64,000 nucleotides of DNA, from contig JAODTK010000450.1 of the NCBI GenBank assembly GCA_026419785.1, positions 1 to 64,000 on the forward strand, read 5' to 3'. A program made the translations under genes and the position numbers. Positions 24,421 to 35,700 of the stretch are shown here, in pieces. This stretch comes from Sclerodactyla briareus (lineage: Eukaryota > Echinodermata > Holothuroidea > Dendrochirotida > Sclerodactylidae). Each line of letters starts with the position of its first letter. Position 1 is the first letter of the stretch. The notes under the pieces are model-generated. The model was not told the origin of the DNA and made no database searches. It saw only the letters and a list, made by a program, of their open reading frames with translations.

Positions 24421-26535
24421 TTGAGTTGGCCTTGTGAATGTAGTTGCATAAACTATAATGTGGGACGATCATGGTAGTGTGGTGGGGAAAAATTATGGAG
24501 GGGGAGGTTGACAGGCTATGGGACGTAACCCAGTATGGGGCAATAGAGAGTAGCATTAATCACGGAAAATTCGATTTATAGGGGTTACTAGTGGAATTTA
24601 GGTTTTAGCAAACATTTGTATTGGGGGAATCATTGATGAAGGGGGTGGTGATTGGGGAGGATTGGCAGGCTGATGGGGTACAATCCATTATGGGGAAATA
24701 AGAGAATCAGGAATTTGAATTTGGAATTCAATTGGGTTATGCTCCATAACCGAACATTAGCACTGACCACCCGTGCTTCAAATACTGTAAAAGCTTTTGC
24801 ATGATTTAACATGATGGGCCCTAGTACAAACATTGACCTTCAGCCAGGAGTTTCCTTCACAACCCTGATGACCACTAACCAAGAGCATTACATAGAAGAA
24901 AATCATTGAACTTGAGATCATCCAAGTACTAAATGGGTGTTTAATTCCATGGATCCAAGGGGGACCTTGGATCACAAGTTCCCGAACCCCCCCAGGTCGA
25001 CTGTTTCAGAACATCATCGGTCCCAATGTCATTACTGTGCAGCCAAAACTTGAGAAAGAGGAGAAGCATTTGCTTGATTTCCACTGATGGGCTCTCAGGC
25101 CCCACTGGGCTTTGGGCCCAAATCCTAGGCACCATGAAGGTATGGCTATTAGAACTGTCCTAAATGACCGAACATTGGCACTGTGCAACTAGTTTTGTAG
25201 GCAATACTATTTCGCAGTATTTCATATGAGGAGCCCTAGGGCCCAAACTGGGCCTTGGGCCCTAAATTCCTGGACGAGCCAAAAGGCCCTGCTACTGACA
25301 TACCATCACATGTAACGTTGAAGCAGACCATTGAAGCTTGTGGGATGAGATGCATTTTCGACCACCTTGCGTGAAGATCATAAAATGGGCCTAGGGCCGA
25401 GTCAGACCCTCGGAAGAAAAAACAAATGCCCCTCCAAAACACCCCAAAGTATGTCTATCAGACCACATTATGACCGAACATCAGCACTGTGCAACTGAAT
25501 TTATAGGAGATACAAGCTTTTGCAGTATTTCATGTATTAGGCCCTTGGGCCTAAACTGGGCCCTGGACCCAAATTCCCAGATGGCTTGTCTACACCAGAC
25601 CATTACATGTAACTTCAAAGAAATCAATTTGAAGCATTTGGGAGAGATGCATTTCAAGAACCATTGTGTGAAACTTCAGAATGGGCCGACGGCCCACTGG
25701 GACCTTGGACCAAAAATTCCTGAGCACCCCAAGTACAGCTGTCAGACCCATCATTATGACTGAATGTCAGCACTGTGCACTAAAATTTGTAAAGGAGAAG
25801 CATTTTGCGAACTTCACATGATTGGGCCCTAGGGCCCACTGGGCCTTGGGACTAATTCCCTGGGCACTCTAAAGATATGGCTATTAGACCACCCATTACG
25901 ACTGAACTCACAACTGTGCAACAAAAGTTGTAGGATATACACGATTGTACTGGTATTTCATCTCATGGCTCTTGGGCCCAAAGTGGGTTCCTGCCCAAAA
26001 TTCCCGACACCCCCGGGTAGCCCTCTACCCAAGGACATTACAGGTCCCTAGAAGAAACATCAAATGACTCGGTGGGAGGAGATGCATTTCAAGTACTTTG
26101 TGTGAATTTATAAAATGGGCCCTTGGGGCCGAGTGGGGCCTTGGACAAAAAAATCCTGAACACCCCGAAGGTAACGGCTGTTAGAAACCATCATAATGAA
26201 CCGGACATCAGCACGGTGCACAGAAATTTTTAGTAGGGATCATTTCGAAATTTTACACATAATGGCCATATTGCCCCTTTGATGCCTGTGACCTTGACCT
26301 TCTCAATGTCAAACATGTCCCAAGGTTCAGTGAACATTGTGTCCCAAGTTTGGTCGACATCCATCACAAATGACTGTTTGTGAGCCCAAGGCATTGTTAC
26401 CACCACTGTAGAATAAGATCGATTAGAGAATTCGATAGATAGATAGAATATAGGATAGATAGATAGATAGTAATACAGATTAAGAATTGACATGCATATT
26501 TCCATACCTCAACCGATAGCTGTTTGAGCTAAAAT
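24421..26535 (+). repeat. Family C array 1: GGGCCC-rich 300-bp units
   Basis: The left edge (24,440-24,680) is G-rich and matches 32,400-32,650. After that, units carry 'gaccgaacatcagcactgtgca', 'tgtaggaga', 'gtatttcatat', 'gggccc..gggcc' palindromes, 'accattacatgtaact' and 'ggagatgcatttcaag'. Anchors near 25,150, 25,470, 25,760 and 26,200 give spacings of about 290-440. The array ends in 'ttgaccttctcaa', a GATA microsatellite (26,436-26,472) and a hairpin ending in GAGCTAAAAT (26,526-26,535). Beyond this the similarity to other copies stops, so it is a probable element boundary. Confidence 0.7.
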
Positions 26536-27720
26536 GAATCACTTGTCGACGCAAAATACATTGATATGGGATAACCCCCAAAAACTTGTTCCTAGGGTCA
26601 TTGTGTACTCATACCAAGCGTATTTGATATTATTATTACACTTCCTAGTCTAACCAAGATGGCGGCCCAAATGGGGCTGCCAAAATAGGGAAAACGCGAA
26701 TGTAATCATAATTGAGACCCACAAATAAATCTTGCTGTGCGCGGACCACTTGACGTATCGTTTTAGGATATGTTGTACATGCTCGCTAGGCAGATATACG
26801 TTAGTATGGGCTTTAAATTTACCATAGATGGCAAAGTCCCCCTCCCCCCCCCCCCCCCCCGTTTAGTCTCAAAAATAAAGACGTGCATGGAAACCCGAGC
26901 TTTGACCGGGACGTTTCCCTTCCATGATAAAGCGATGGCCCCAAAAATAGTAAATCTACTACTTTGGATACCGGGAGTGGGATCTACTAACATGACTAGG
27001 TTGGTTCCATGCCAATCTCCATGGCAGCGTTCTCAAGTTTGGGGGGTACCGCTCATGGGTACCATTGAAAACATAACGGTTATGATTAGCCGTATTACCA
27101 ACATGGAGGGTCCAGATAGGGTGCTGTGCATATAATTCACATTTCTTCGTGCCATAACATCTGATGAATAGAATGGTATCTGAACTTGGTTATCAGTTCT
27201 CACAATAACCTTACCCATCCTACTACTCCCCAGTACATTCCACACTCTCACCATCTGTCTGGTGTTGTTCTGACATGAGATACCTACAGTTCCGCTAGTA
27301 GAAATACACTTAACCCCTTGCTTTTTTACAACAGCAACGGAGCGTGCTGCATTTCCCTGACGTTGCCGCCGACAAACTTCCAGGAACCTCATGTGCAATA
27401 GGTCTGTTTTTGGGATGGAATACCATTCTTAGTGTTCTAGACACTTTTAGGTGTACACTTTTGTGAGAAAACTATTGTGAAGAAGGCAATTTTTTCCCCA
27501 AGCTAAGATTCGTCAAGCTAAAATTCCCTTACTACATGCTGAGGAGGGCTGGTGGAGTTGGGCAGCTAGCATACGATCCCCGCCAAAAGTAGTTGGAACA
27601 TACTGCGCCTATTGCTAAAAACCCCCGCGCCCGATTCAATGTTGAATTTTATTCATGGTCATTCGTCTTGAAGAACATTTCTCGCAACTTTGAAACGGGG
27701 GAAGCAGGGGTGGTATGGCA
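26536..27720. other. Unrecognised, possibly single-copy DNA
   Basis: No match to the repeat families. A C-run sits at 26,846-26,860. Overlapping 121-codon frames run in opposite directions (26,770-27,135 plus and 27,033-27,398 minus). The minus one has more natural-looking composition but no domain I recognise. Confidence 0.4.
27033..27398 (-). CDS. Uncharacterised open frame, possible exon
   Basis: 121 codons on the minus strand, starting MHMRFLEVCRRQRQGNAARS. It has two cysteines about 9 residues apart (GVKCISTSGTVGISCQNN), an N-glycosylation-type NNT site and a hydrophobic stretch (LVIRLIITVMFSMV) near the end. The layout could fit part of an extracellular domain, but I cannot assign a family. 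A frame of this length occurs by chance in a 64-kb window, and a frame of equal length overlaps it on the other strand. Most likely it is non-coding, and it is listed because it lies in non-repeat sequence. Confidence 0.15.
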   Translation of the reverse strand: MHMRFLEVCRRQRQGNAARSVAVVKKQGVKCISTSGTVGISCQNNTRQMVRVWNVLGSSRMGKVIVRTDNQVQIPFYSSDVMARRNVNYMHSTLSGPSMLVIRLIITVMFSMVPMSGTPQT

Positions 27721-27751
27721 AGCCGTTTTAAACATTTCCCTCACAATTTCA

Positions 27752-28330
27752 CTTTAGTCGATTGAATTTTACTTAAGTCGAATTGAAATTTACTTGAGTC
27801 AAATCCATTTCGACTCAAGTCGAATTCAATTCCACTTAAGTCGAAATCAATTTCACTTAGTTAAAAAATATATCACCAACCAATTCCTCTCAAGTCGAAT
27901 GTGATCTGTTTTCCCTACAATTTTCTATTGCCGTGCTGCATTCCTACTTCGGCTGAATAGACAATAACAGAGATCACTCATTCAATTTGGGACATCAATG
28001 CGGGGATTCGATTTCACTTAAGTGAAATAGACAGCCAATTTCGAAACTCCATCGACTTAAGTGGAATTCATTTTCACTTAGGTCGAATTGAATTTTACTT
28101 AAGTCGAATTGAATTTTACTTAAGTCGAATTGAATTTTACTTAAGTCGAATTGACTGTCCATGTCGATTTTAAGGTGATTCAATGAAGGGGCGTCTATTT
28201 CACTTAGGTGAAACTCTATTTCACTTTAGTGAAATTCATTTAACTGAAGTCGCATTGAATTTAACTTAATTCGAATTGAATTCCACACTTACGTCGAATT
28301 GAATTTTAACACTTGAGTCGAATGGGAGGT
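27752..28330. repeat. 21-bp palindrome-bearing array (ACTTAAGT units)
   Basis: Many degenerate copies of a 21-bp unit (ttaagtcgaattgaatttta) occur, with at least three near-perfect copies in a row at 28,087-28,150. The core ACTTAAGT is its own reverse complement, and variants cacttaagtgaaat and cactttagtgaaat are palindromic too. Copies are broken by unrelated bases at 27,900-28,005 and 28,155-28,195. Translation gives a repeating FDLSKIQ heptad, a by-product of the 21-bp period. No similar sequence exists elsewhere in the window. Confidence 0.8.
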
Positions 28331-28339
28331 GTAAAAGTT

Positions 28340-29280
28340 AGAACGACTTGCAATAGGGGCGGGGCTGTTGCATAGCCTCCAACCAAATTTTGGGGGGGGG
28401 GACCCCCCGTCCAGCTCAAATGCGCAATACGTGTAGTTTTGTTCGAACACAAGTTAGCGTGGGATTTTATTCCAGCCGTTCTCACACACCATTCAATTTA
28501 AGACGATCGTCCTGTATGGATGGCCCCTAATGCCAATTAGAACGGTTGATAGTGAGCGGAATGTAAAGTCTATTATGAGGCCTGCGTTATCCAAGGACTG
28601 GGTCTACCAAGTACAAAGTACAACGGCCATACCCCGTATGTGAACATACATCTCAATGTGTTTGCATGCGATCAGGTGAGATCTGTTTATGTCTCGCGGA
28701 GTACACTTTGATGCAGTGCAAAGTACTCTCTCTAATTCCCCAGAGTAAAAAGGAATCCCTATCGTGGAGTAAATTATAACAAATGGGTTAGTGAACTGCT
28801 ATCTCCTCCCGCCTTTTTACGCGATCAATAGGCTACTATTCTGATCTTGGCTCGAAAGAGAGCAAATTGCATTATCTAGAATGTAGAACAACAAAGTTAT
28901 ATAATGGTGATATAGTATTTGCCAGTCCCTCAACTTGCTATATACCCATAAATTGCATAATTTATTCAGTTACCATATGCAAATTCAATCAATTCCCAAT
29001 ACAAAATGCATACCAAGGAAATGTGACTAAAATTGCCTAAACTTAATGCGAATTAAAGAAAAACAACAGTGACGTCACCTCAATGATTCCTTGCTGGGAA
29101 GGCAAACAATCCATGTAGTCATGGTTTAGCGTATGTTGGTGCGTGCGGTGTGTGTTGTGTCTGTGTATCTTTGTAAATGGACCCTGTCAGTACGATATCT
29201 ACGAACGCAACAGGTCTCAAGTTCAAATTAATCAGGGGGGTTGCCCATGTGGAGCGATGAACCCTTTGTTTCTCAGTGCC
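28340..29280. other. Unrecognised spacer
   Basis: A G-run lies at 28,391-28,399. 29,130-29,160 is a short GT-rich stretch. No gene or shared repeat is evident. Confidence 0.4.
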
Positions 29281-29439
29281 AGTTCACCAGGTGAACTACA
29301 TCTCGTGACCTACTTTTATCTTATCTAAGTCTTGACCTCATTGACCTACTGACCTTGTGCATTCGGGTCAATTTTTGTGACGATCAGCAGAATTGCACTG
29401 ATGTTTTAAACACTCCTATCACACGCTCCAGTTTTGTCC

Positions 29440-30172
29440 TCTGTAAAAGGGATGAACAGCTGGTAAATTTCAAATTTTTATATATCTTCGCACCGAACAT
29501 TTTAAAGGGTCACAAATCTAATTGTTTTGGAAGCTACAGCTAGACCATTACCCATCAAGCTTCTAAATATCGAACAAACTTTGAATTTTGAATAATTATG
29601 CCAAATTCGACACGTTGACACCACCTCCAGTTTTGATTCCATGTTAATGAGAATCGGAACTGAGTCAACCCATACCCCCCAAGTTTCATAAAATGCGACG
29701 ACAAAAACTATGAAATCTACGAATTTGACACATTGAACGACTCCTGTCCCCGAACTTTGTTAATAAGTTTCGATTTGAACTTTTGAGGTATGACCTTTTC
29801 AAAAAGTTTCGTAAATGAAAAAATATGAAATCCAATCGAGTGTCATCTACTCTACCTGTACATATGGTCCAAACCAACTGGACCAATTAATCATGTCACC
29901 TATACTTTGTTCCTAATCTTGCTAACGAGCTCAAACAATAAAGAAACATAAATGGCTAATGCCCGACTTCGTTAGGTGACTTTCGCGCCCAGAATCTAAT
30001 CGGATCGTGTTTCATCACCCAACCCCGATACGGCATACGAAATTTATTCAGATAAATCGCCTTACCGTTTCGGAGAAAATCCGATAACGAGAAAGTGTGA
30101 CACACAACCTGCACAACAAAATCGCGCCACAAGTGATCGCTAAGTCTCTTCCTGAACTGGGTTCAGGTGATA
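29440..30172 (+). repeat. Family D units followed by a family E end
   Basis: 29,500-29,850 carries family D wording in roughly 115-bp units ('gacacgttgacaccacctccagt', 'catacccccaagtttcataaaatgcgac', 'gacacattgaacgactcc'). 29,870-30,172 is family E with 'gctaacgagctcaaacaataa', 'aatctaatcggatcgtgtt', 'ccgtttcggagaaaatccg', 'gagaaagtgtgacacacaa' and a closing hairpin at 30,144-30,172 whose two arms match well. A family B copy starts within about 10 bp of the hairpin. Confidence 0.65.
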
Positions 30173-30174
30173 CA

Positions 30175-32345
30175 ACAGACACCATGGCTGTGCTCGAACT
30201 GCACAATGAACCAAGACGAATTTTAAAATTATGTGTTATATGTGCGAGATCATGAAGTCAAGGCAGTTCCAAACGACAGCCTACTGTGCCCCTGTAACCA
30301 ACGTTTTGACGTTCAGCTTCATATGGCCAAAGAAGTTCTAGCAGTCCATAAACATTGCTACTCAGTTTGTTAACATCCCATCGAGCATAACCATTCGGAG
30401 AGAGAACGAGCCGTGGTTGACGGCTCCAAGTGTCTTGCCTGCTTGTGCACTCCATTGGTTTTCCATTAGAAATAAGCATTGACTATAACCACTACATGGC
30501 TTCCTAAATGTCATTGAAAAGTGTTGAATCAGAAGTAAGATCAGAAGAAGCCTACTGCCCAGAAGAAATTGAATACTTGTTGTCGACTTCGGTTACGCAT
30601 GTTCTCTACTTAACCTTAGTCCTTTTTGTGTAGGGTACCGAGATAAACTGATCTTCGAGGACATCAGCGCGTTTCATGGGAAGTATCTGCAGTTCTAGCT
30701 TCAAACTTGCATTGTACAGGAGTTTCCTGTTTTAGTATTCTTTCTCCATTCCACGTGGTTGTTGTGTTGTCAATCCCCTGAGGGTGAACGAGCCCGAGGC
30801 CTAACGCAGGCCATGGGCATCGGCTTTTTGAGCAATGGACTCTGAGCCCCCAAAATTAACTTCTTTTAGGGGAACACTAGTTAGTGTTGCATTATACTTA
30901 TATACATGATGTTTTCTACAAAGCATGGATCTGTGGCTACTGTGCACCAGATGTATTATAATTAAGGCTACTTCACTGCACCTTTGCTATCCCAGCTTCA
31001 GGAGGGGAGAAGGCAGAGGGCTATTGTTGTCCGGTATTTTTTTTTATTGATCCAAACATTTTTCAGAGGGGAGGGTCGTCTCATAAGTCACAAGCAATTA
31101 CACACAATCCTGATCATTATCACAAGTGCACTACCTTGGCATGTTTCTTCGGGTAAGCGATTGGCAAGATTTTTCGTGGGAAGTGTCAACTCATATCCAT
31201 AGTTTGCATTGGTCCTAAGGGTTATCCTAAATGTATGGCGTGCCTAACACTTGCTAGGGAAGCAGAGGGATTATTGGCAGTTGCTGGGAATTGCAATTGC
31301 ACTGTATATTTTTTCAAAAACGCTCATTCTAAATTTGCCTAAGAGGGAGGGATGGGAAGAGACCCCAGGGTGGGGGAGAAGGAATTTTTGTCGGGGTATT
31401 TTTTTTTCCTAATGCACTTCATTCGATAATTTTAGAGTTGAGGTCGTCTCATTCCATATTCACAGCTTCACACGATATCACAATTCTATCTAGGCCTAAA
31501 TCATCATATTTCGGTGCACATTAATAGGGGGTGGGAACTCCTACCATATTGAGTATTGTTCTATATAAATCTAATGTTTAGCGTGCCTTACACTTGCTAG
31601 GAAGCAGTGGGGATTGTTGCTGAATTGCAATTGCCCTGTATATTTTTCAAACACACTCATTCTATTTTCTTATTTTATAACTGTAGTGGCAATTGCAGAC
31701 TTATTCCATTTCTGATTTCAATCCTATTCATTTTTTTCCAAGGAGGAGGGGTGGATAGCAAATCATTCCTGCTTACTACTCTATTCTCTGGTGTTTATTA
31801 CAACTACTTCTTTTCCTAGGGTTATTTATTTTTATACTGAGGCTCCTCTAAATTTGACAATTACTTTAATTCAATCATCTTGAGGCTACCGCACACTTGC
31901 CTGTCCATGCTCCACAACAACATTGCAGTTACTGCTGCATCTGCAATAAACCTCCTGCATCTTGTCATTAGGGGTGGAGGATGGAAGGTGATTGGCAAGT
32001 TTTTTCTTTCTTCTATTTTTGCATTTTATTTAGATCGTTGTAATATTCAAATTACAATAATTCCACCTAAACAATCATATTAAGGTACAATTTGCCATTT
32101 GTTTTTTTTTTTGGTGGGGGTCATCTCCTTCATGAATTTGCCTATTCTCATTCATCTTCCTTCCACTTTGGTACACGATGCCCTGATTAAAAACGTCTCT
32201 CAGTACTGACCATGCACCCATTAGAGCAAGAAGCTGTAACTCGTCCAAATCTCCAGGCTCCTTCCACCAGCTACTGCCCCTTCGAGTGCAAATCCCCAAG
32301 GCGATTTGTTTATGCAGTGGGGGTATTACTTTTGACATGTGTGGG
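30175..32345 (+). repeat. Family B module, copy 2 (internally deleted)
   Basis: Collinear with copies 1 and 3 but lacking about 690 bp between the motif at 30,425-30,458 and the 'aagatcagaagaagcct' word at 30,537. The rest keeps order, including 'gaccatcgg' related words, 'cagaggggagggtc', 'ctgcatctgcaataaac' (31,936) and 'ggggtggagg'. No open frame is shared in phase with the other copies. Confidence 0.7.
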
Positions 32346-32760
32346 CCACACAGGGGTTTCGAATGTCAAAAACCCTACTTGAATTGTGAATTTGAGTGGA
32401 TTTGTGAATGCGAGCATAAAACTGTAATTTGGGACCATAGTAGTGGGGTGGGGAAATGTGGGGGGGGGGGATTGCAGACTGAATGGGAAGTAACCCAGTA
32501 TGGTGAAATAGAGAGTAGTAAAGGAAAATTAGATTTATAGGAGGAAAACTAGGGGATTACCAGGGAATTTAGGACTTTTTAAACATATGTAATTTGGGAA
32601 ACCATTGATGGACAGGAGGGGGAGGGGGTGATTAGGGAGGCGGGGGGGGGTTGATTGGGGATGGGATTTGGGGCAGGGGCTGAATGGGGGACACCCAGTA
32701 TGGGAAAATAGAGAGTAATAGTAATAAAGGATATTTGAAATTGGAAGTCGAAATTCGGAA
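32346..32760 (+). repeat. G-rich tract joining family B to family C
   Basis: Runs of three or more G recur through 32,445-32,475 and 32,610-32,690 and could form G-quadruplexes. The counterpart at 24,440-24,680 shares 'gtggggaaa', 'taacccagtatgg.gaaatagagagtag', 'gaaaattagatttataggag' and 'cattgatg.a.gggggtg', so the tract is part of the repeat and not a random low-complexity patch. Confidence 0.6.
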
Positions 32761-32769
32761 TTGGGCCGA

Positions 32770-35700
32770 CCACTGGGCCGTGGGGTCCCCCAAATCCCTG
32801 GGCACCTGAAAGTATGGATACTAGCCCATATCATGACCGAACATCAGCACGTGCACAAGAATGGTAGGAGATAACTAGATTTTCACAGTAGTATTTCATA
32901 TATGAGACCTAGTGCCCAAACTGGGCCTTGGGGCCAAAATTCCTGAACAAGCCAAGGCCCGCTTACCCAAGGACCATTAATTGTAACTTTGAAAGAAAAC
33001 CAAATTGAAAGCTTGTGGGGAGGGAGGAGATGAATTTAGGCACCATTGTGTGAAATATCATGAAAATGGCCCTAGGGCGCAAGTCGGACCTTGAAACAAA
33101 AATCCTGAACACCTCAAAGGTGATGTCTATTAGACCATCAATGTGACCGAACATCAGCACTTGCATTGAATTTGTAGGAGATAGAAGATTGTGCGGTATT
33201 TCATATAACGGGCCCTTGCCAAACTGGGCAGGGCCGATATTCTGAACCACCCCCAATGGCCCTCTACCAGGAAAATTACATGTAACTTTGAAGAAGAAAA
33301 TTAAATGAAGCTGTGGAGGAGATTGATTTCAAGTACCATTGTATGTGAAATTCATAAAATGGGCTTCTCGGGCCCAGAGAAACTTGGATATAAGAATTCA
33401 TGAACACCCCGAAGGAACAGATGTAGACCATCGATTTACCAAACATAAGCACGTGCACCAAAATGTGTAGGAGAAGTAGCGTTTTGAAGTTTTCCACTTA
33501 TTGGCCCGTTGTGTCCCTTTAATGCCAATTGACCTTGACCTTAAGGTGGTCAACAATGACCCCATCAGTCAATAAACATTGGACCAAGTCTGGTCGAGAT
33601 TCATCAAAGCACGAACATTGTGGCCCAAAAACAAGTTTACAGACTGGACAGATAAGATAGATGCACTCACTTCGCACAATAGTATCCTTGGCCGTATTTA
33701 CGTACCCGTCACCAGTGTACTCAATGAATCGAGAAACTTTATGATATTCGAGCGATCCTTTTTTTTTAAGAAGTCACGTCGAGAAAGTGGCGAAGAAAAT
33801 CTATAACCTGGGTCATCTATAGAATGGACTAACTGGGGATATTGCGGTCCCCTCAAAAGTGAGATTTCGACCAACCCCCAACGAAGGGAACTCACTGCCT
33901 TGTACCGGCAGAGAAAGAAATCACAAGATTAGGAGTAGTGATCGCCATCTAAGACAGGTGGGGAAATGCAATGGTTTTTTGAGGAGTGGTAAAATGCACC
34001 AGATTGCATCAAGGCAAACCCGTAAATTTGAAACATTTCCCAAAGTGGGCGAGAAGGGGGAGGGAGCGGGAATTGGCGTCATAGGCGTACAGCGGAGCAA
34101 AGAACGGGGGAGGCAGACTGCCCTACACATTTTTCTGAGATGAGAAATTCGAAGGAAAATAACCGAAATCCGTTTGAGAAATTTTGGCAACGAAAAAGGC
34201 AAAGTGGAACAAAAATGAAAAACGAACATTCTGCTGACTGGCCAGAATTTCGATAAGATCCCCCCGAAAAATGTTGCAAACAAGAGAACCAATGGTGCGG
34301 TAGCTCAACGCATTGAAGTACCAAGACGACTGTACAATTATGTGTGAAATGTTCAAGGCGTCATCATGGCCAAGAAGGCAGAGTTTGAAAAGCGCCCTGG
34401 CCTATTTTGCCCCTGTAACAACCCGACAATGATATTAACATGGCCAAAAAATGGTTTAGCGCGTCAGGAACAATGTACTCACTTTGGTCAACATCCATCA
34501 AAGAATACCCAATGAGAGAAAAGCAATTTTTCACACACTGGCCCATTGCGCCCCCCATTCTTTGAACTTGACTTCACAAGTCACACAAAAGTCAATGCAT
34601 TGGGTCCAAGTTTGGTCAACATCATCCAAGAAAAAGCTTTGATTTGGGTTTGTATCCAAATCTGCAAACAAGCTACAAATGAGCACCTATTAAAGGAACA
34701 TTATGACACAGTTTCAAGAAAAAATCCAATGTACTTTGTAGGGAGACATCTGAATGAAATTCAACATAATAGCATATATTGCACCTTGACCTTTGAACCT
34801 GACCGTCACGCAGTCAAAACATGTCATGGTTCAATTAATAACATGTCAAGTTTGGTCGACATCTGTCACAAAATGGACTGTTTGGGAGCCAAAAAGGCAT
34901 TGTGACACACTTGGAGGTAGAATAGATAGGTGGGGGGCCAAAGTGGGACTTTGGACTAAAAATTCTTGCTAAGCCCATAGGTATTACTATTCCATCATTA
35001 TGATCAAGCATCAGCACGCAGGAGTAGGAGAGAACATTGGCGTGAGTGCACGTATGGGCCGCTCTCGGACCCAAACTGGACCTCGAGCCCAAAATTCCTG
35101 AAGGTACGGCTATACTAGGCCCTCTTATGACCGAACATCAGAATGACTTGTGCATCAAAATTTGTACGAAGCATGGGCATGATTTAACATGATGGGCCCG
35201 AGGGACAAACATTGGGGCATTCAGCCCAGAAGTTCGCAAACACCCCCAATGGACCACTAACCGAGGAAGATTGCATTACATGTAACTTTAAAAAAATCAA
35301 TTGGTTCTTGTTGGAGGAGATGAAGTTCAAGTACCAATGTGTGAAATTCTTGAATTCATGAAGAAAATGGGCCCTTGGCCCAAATGGGACCTTGGATCAA
35401 CCACCCTGGAAGGTACGATGTTAGAACCCCCAGCATAGTAGGAACGACGAATGTCAGTACTGTGCACCTAAACTGGTAAGAGGAGAAAGAAGCATTTGCG
35501 TAATTCATCATGATGGGCCATCGGGCCCATTACTAGGCCTTGGGTTACTAAATCCCTCGGGCCCCTGGAGGTACAGCTAATTAGGCCATCATTAGGATGA
35601 ATATCAGCATGGTGCAACTAGATTTATAGGAGAAGGATAAAGTTTTAACAGTATTTCATATAATGTGCCTAGGCCCAAATGGGCCCTGGGCCCCCAAAAT

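Noticed and set aside
27995-28183. Minus-strand frame with FDLSKIQ repeats as a repeat protein
   Set aside because: The 21-bp palindromic unit has a period divisible by three and so reads open by chance; copies outside the best three break the frame.
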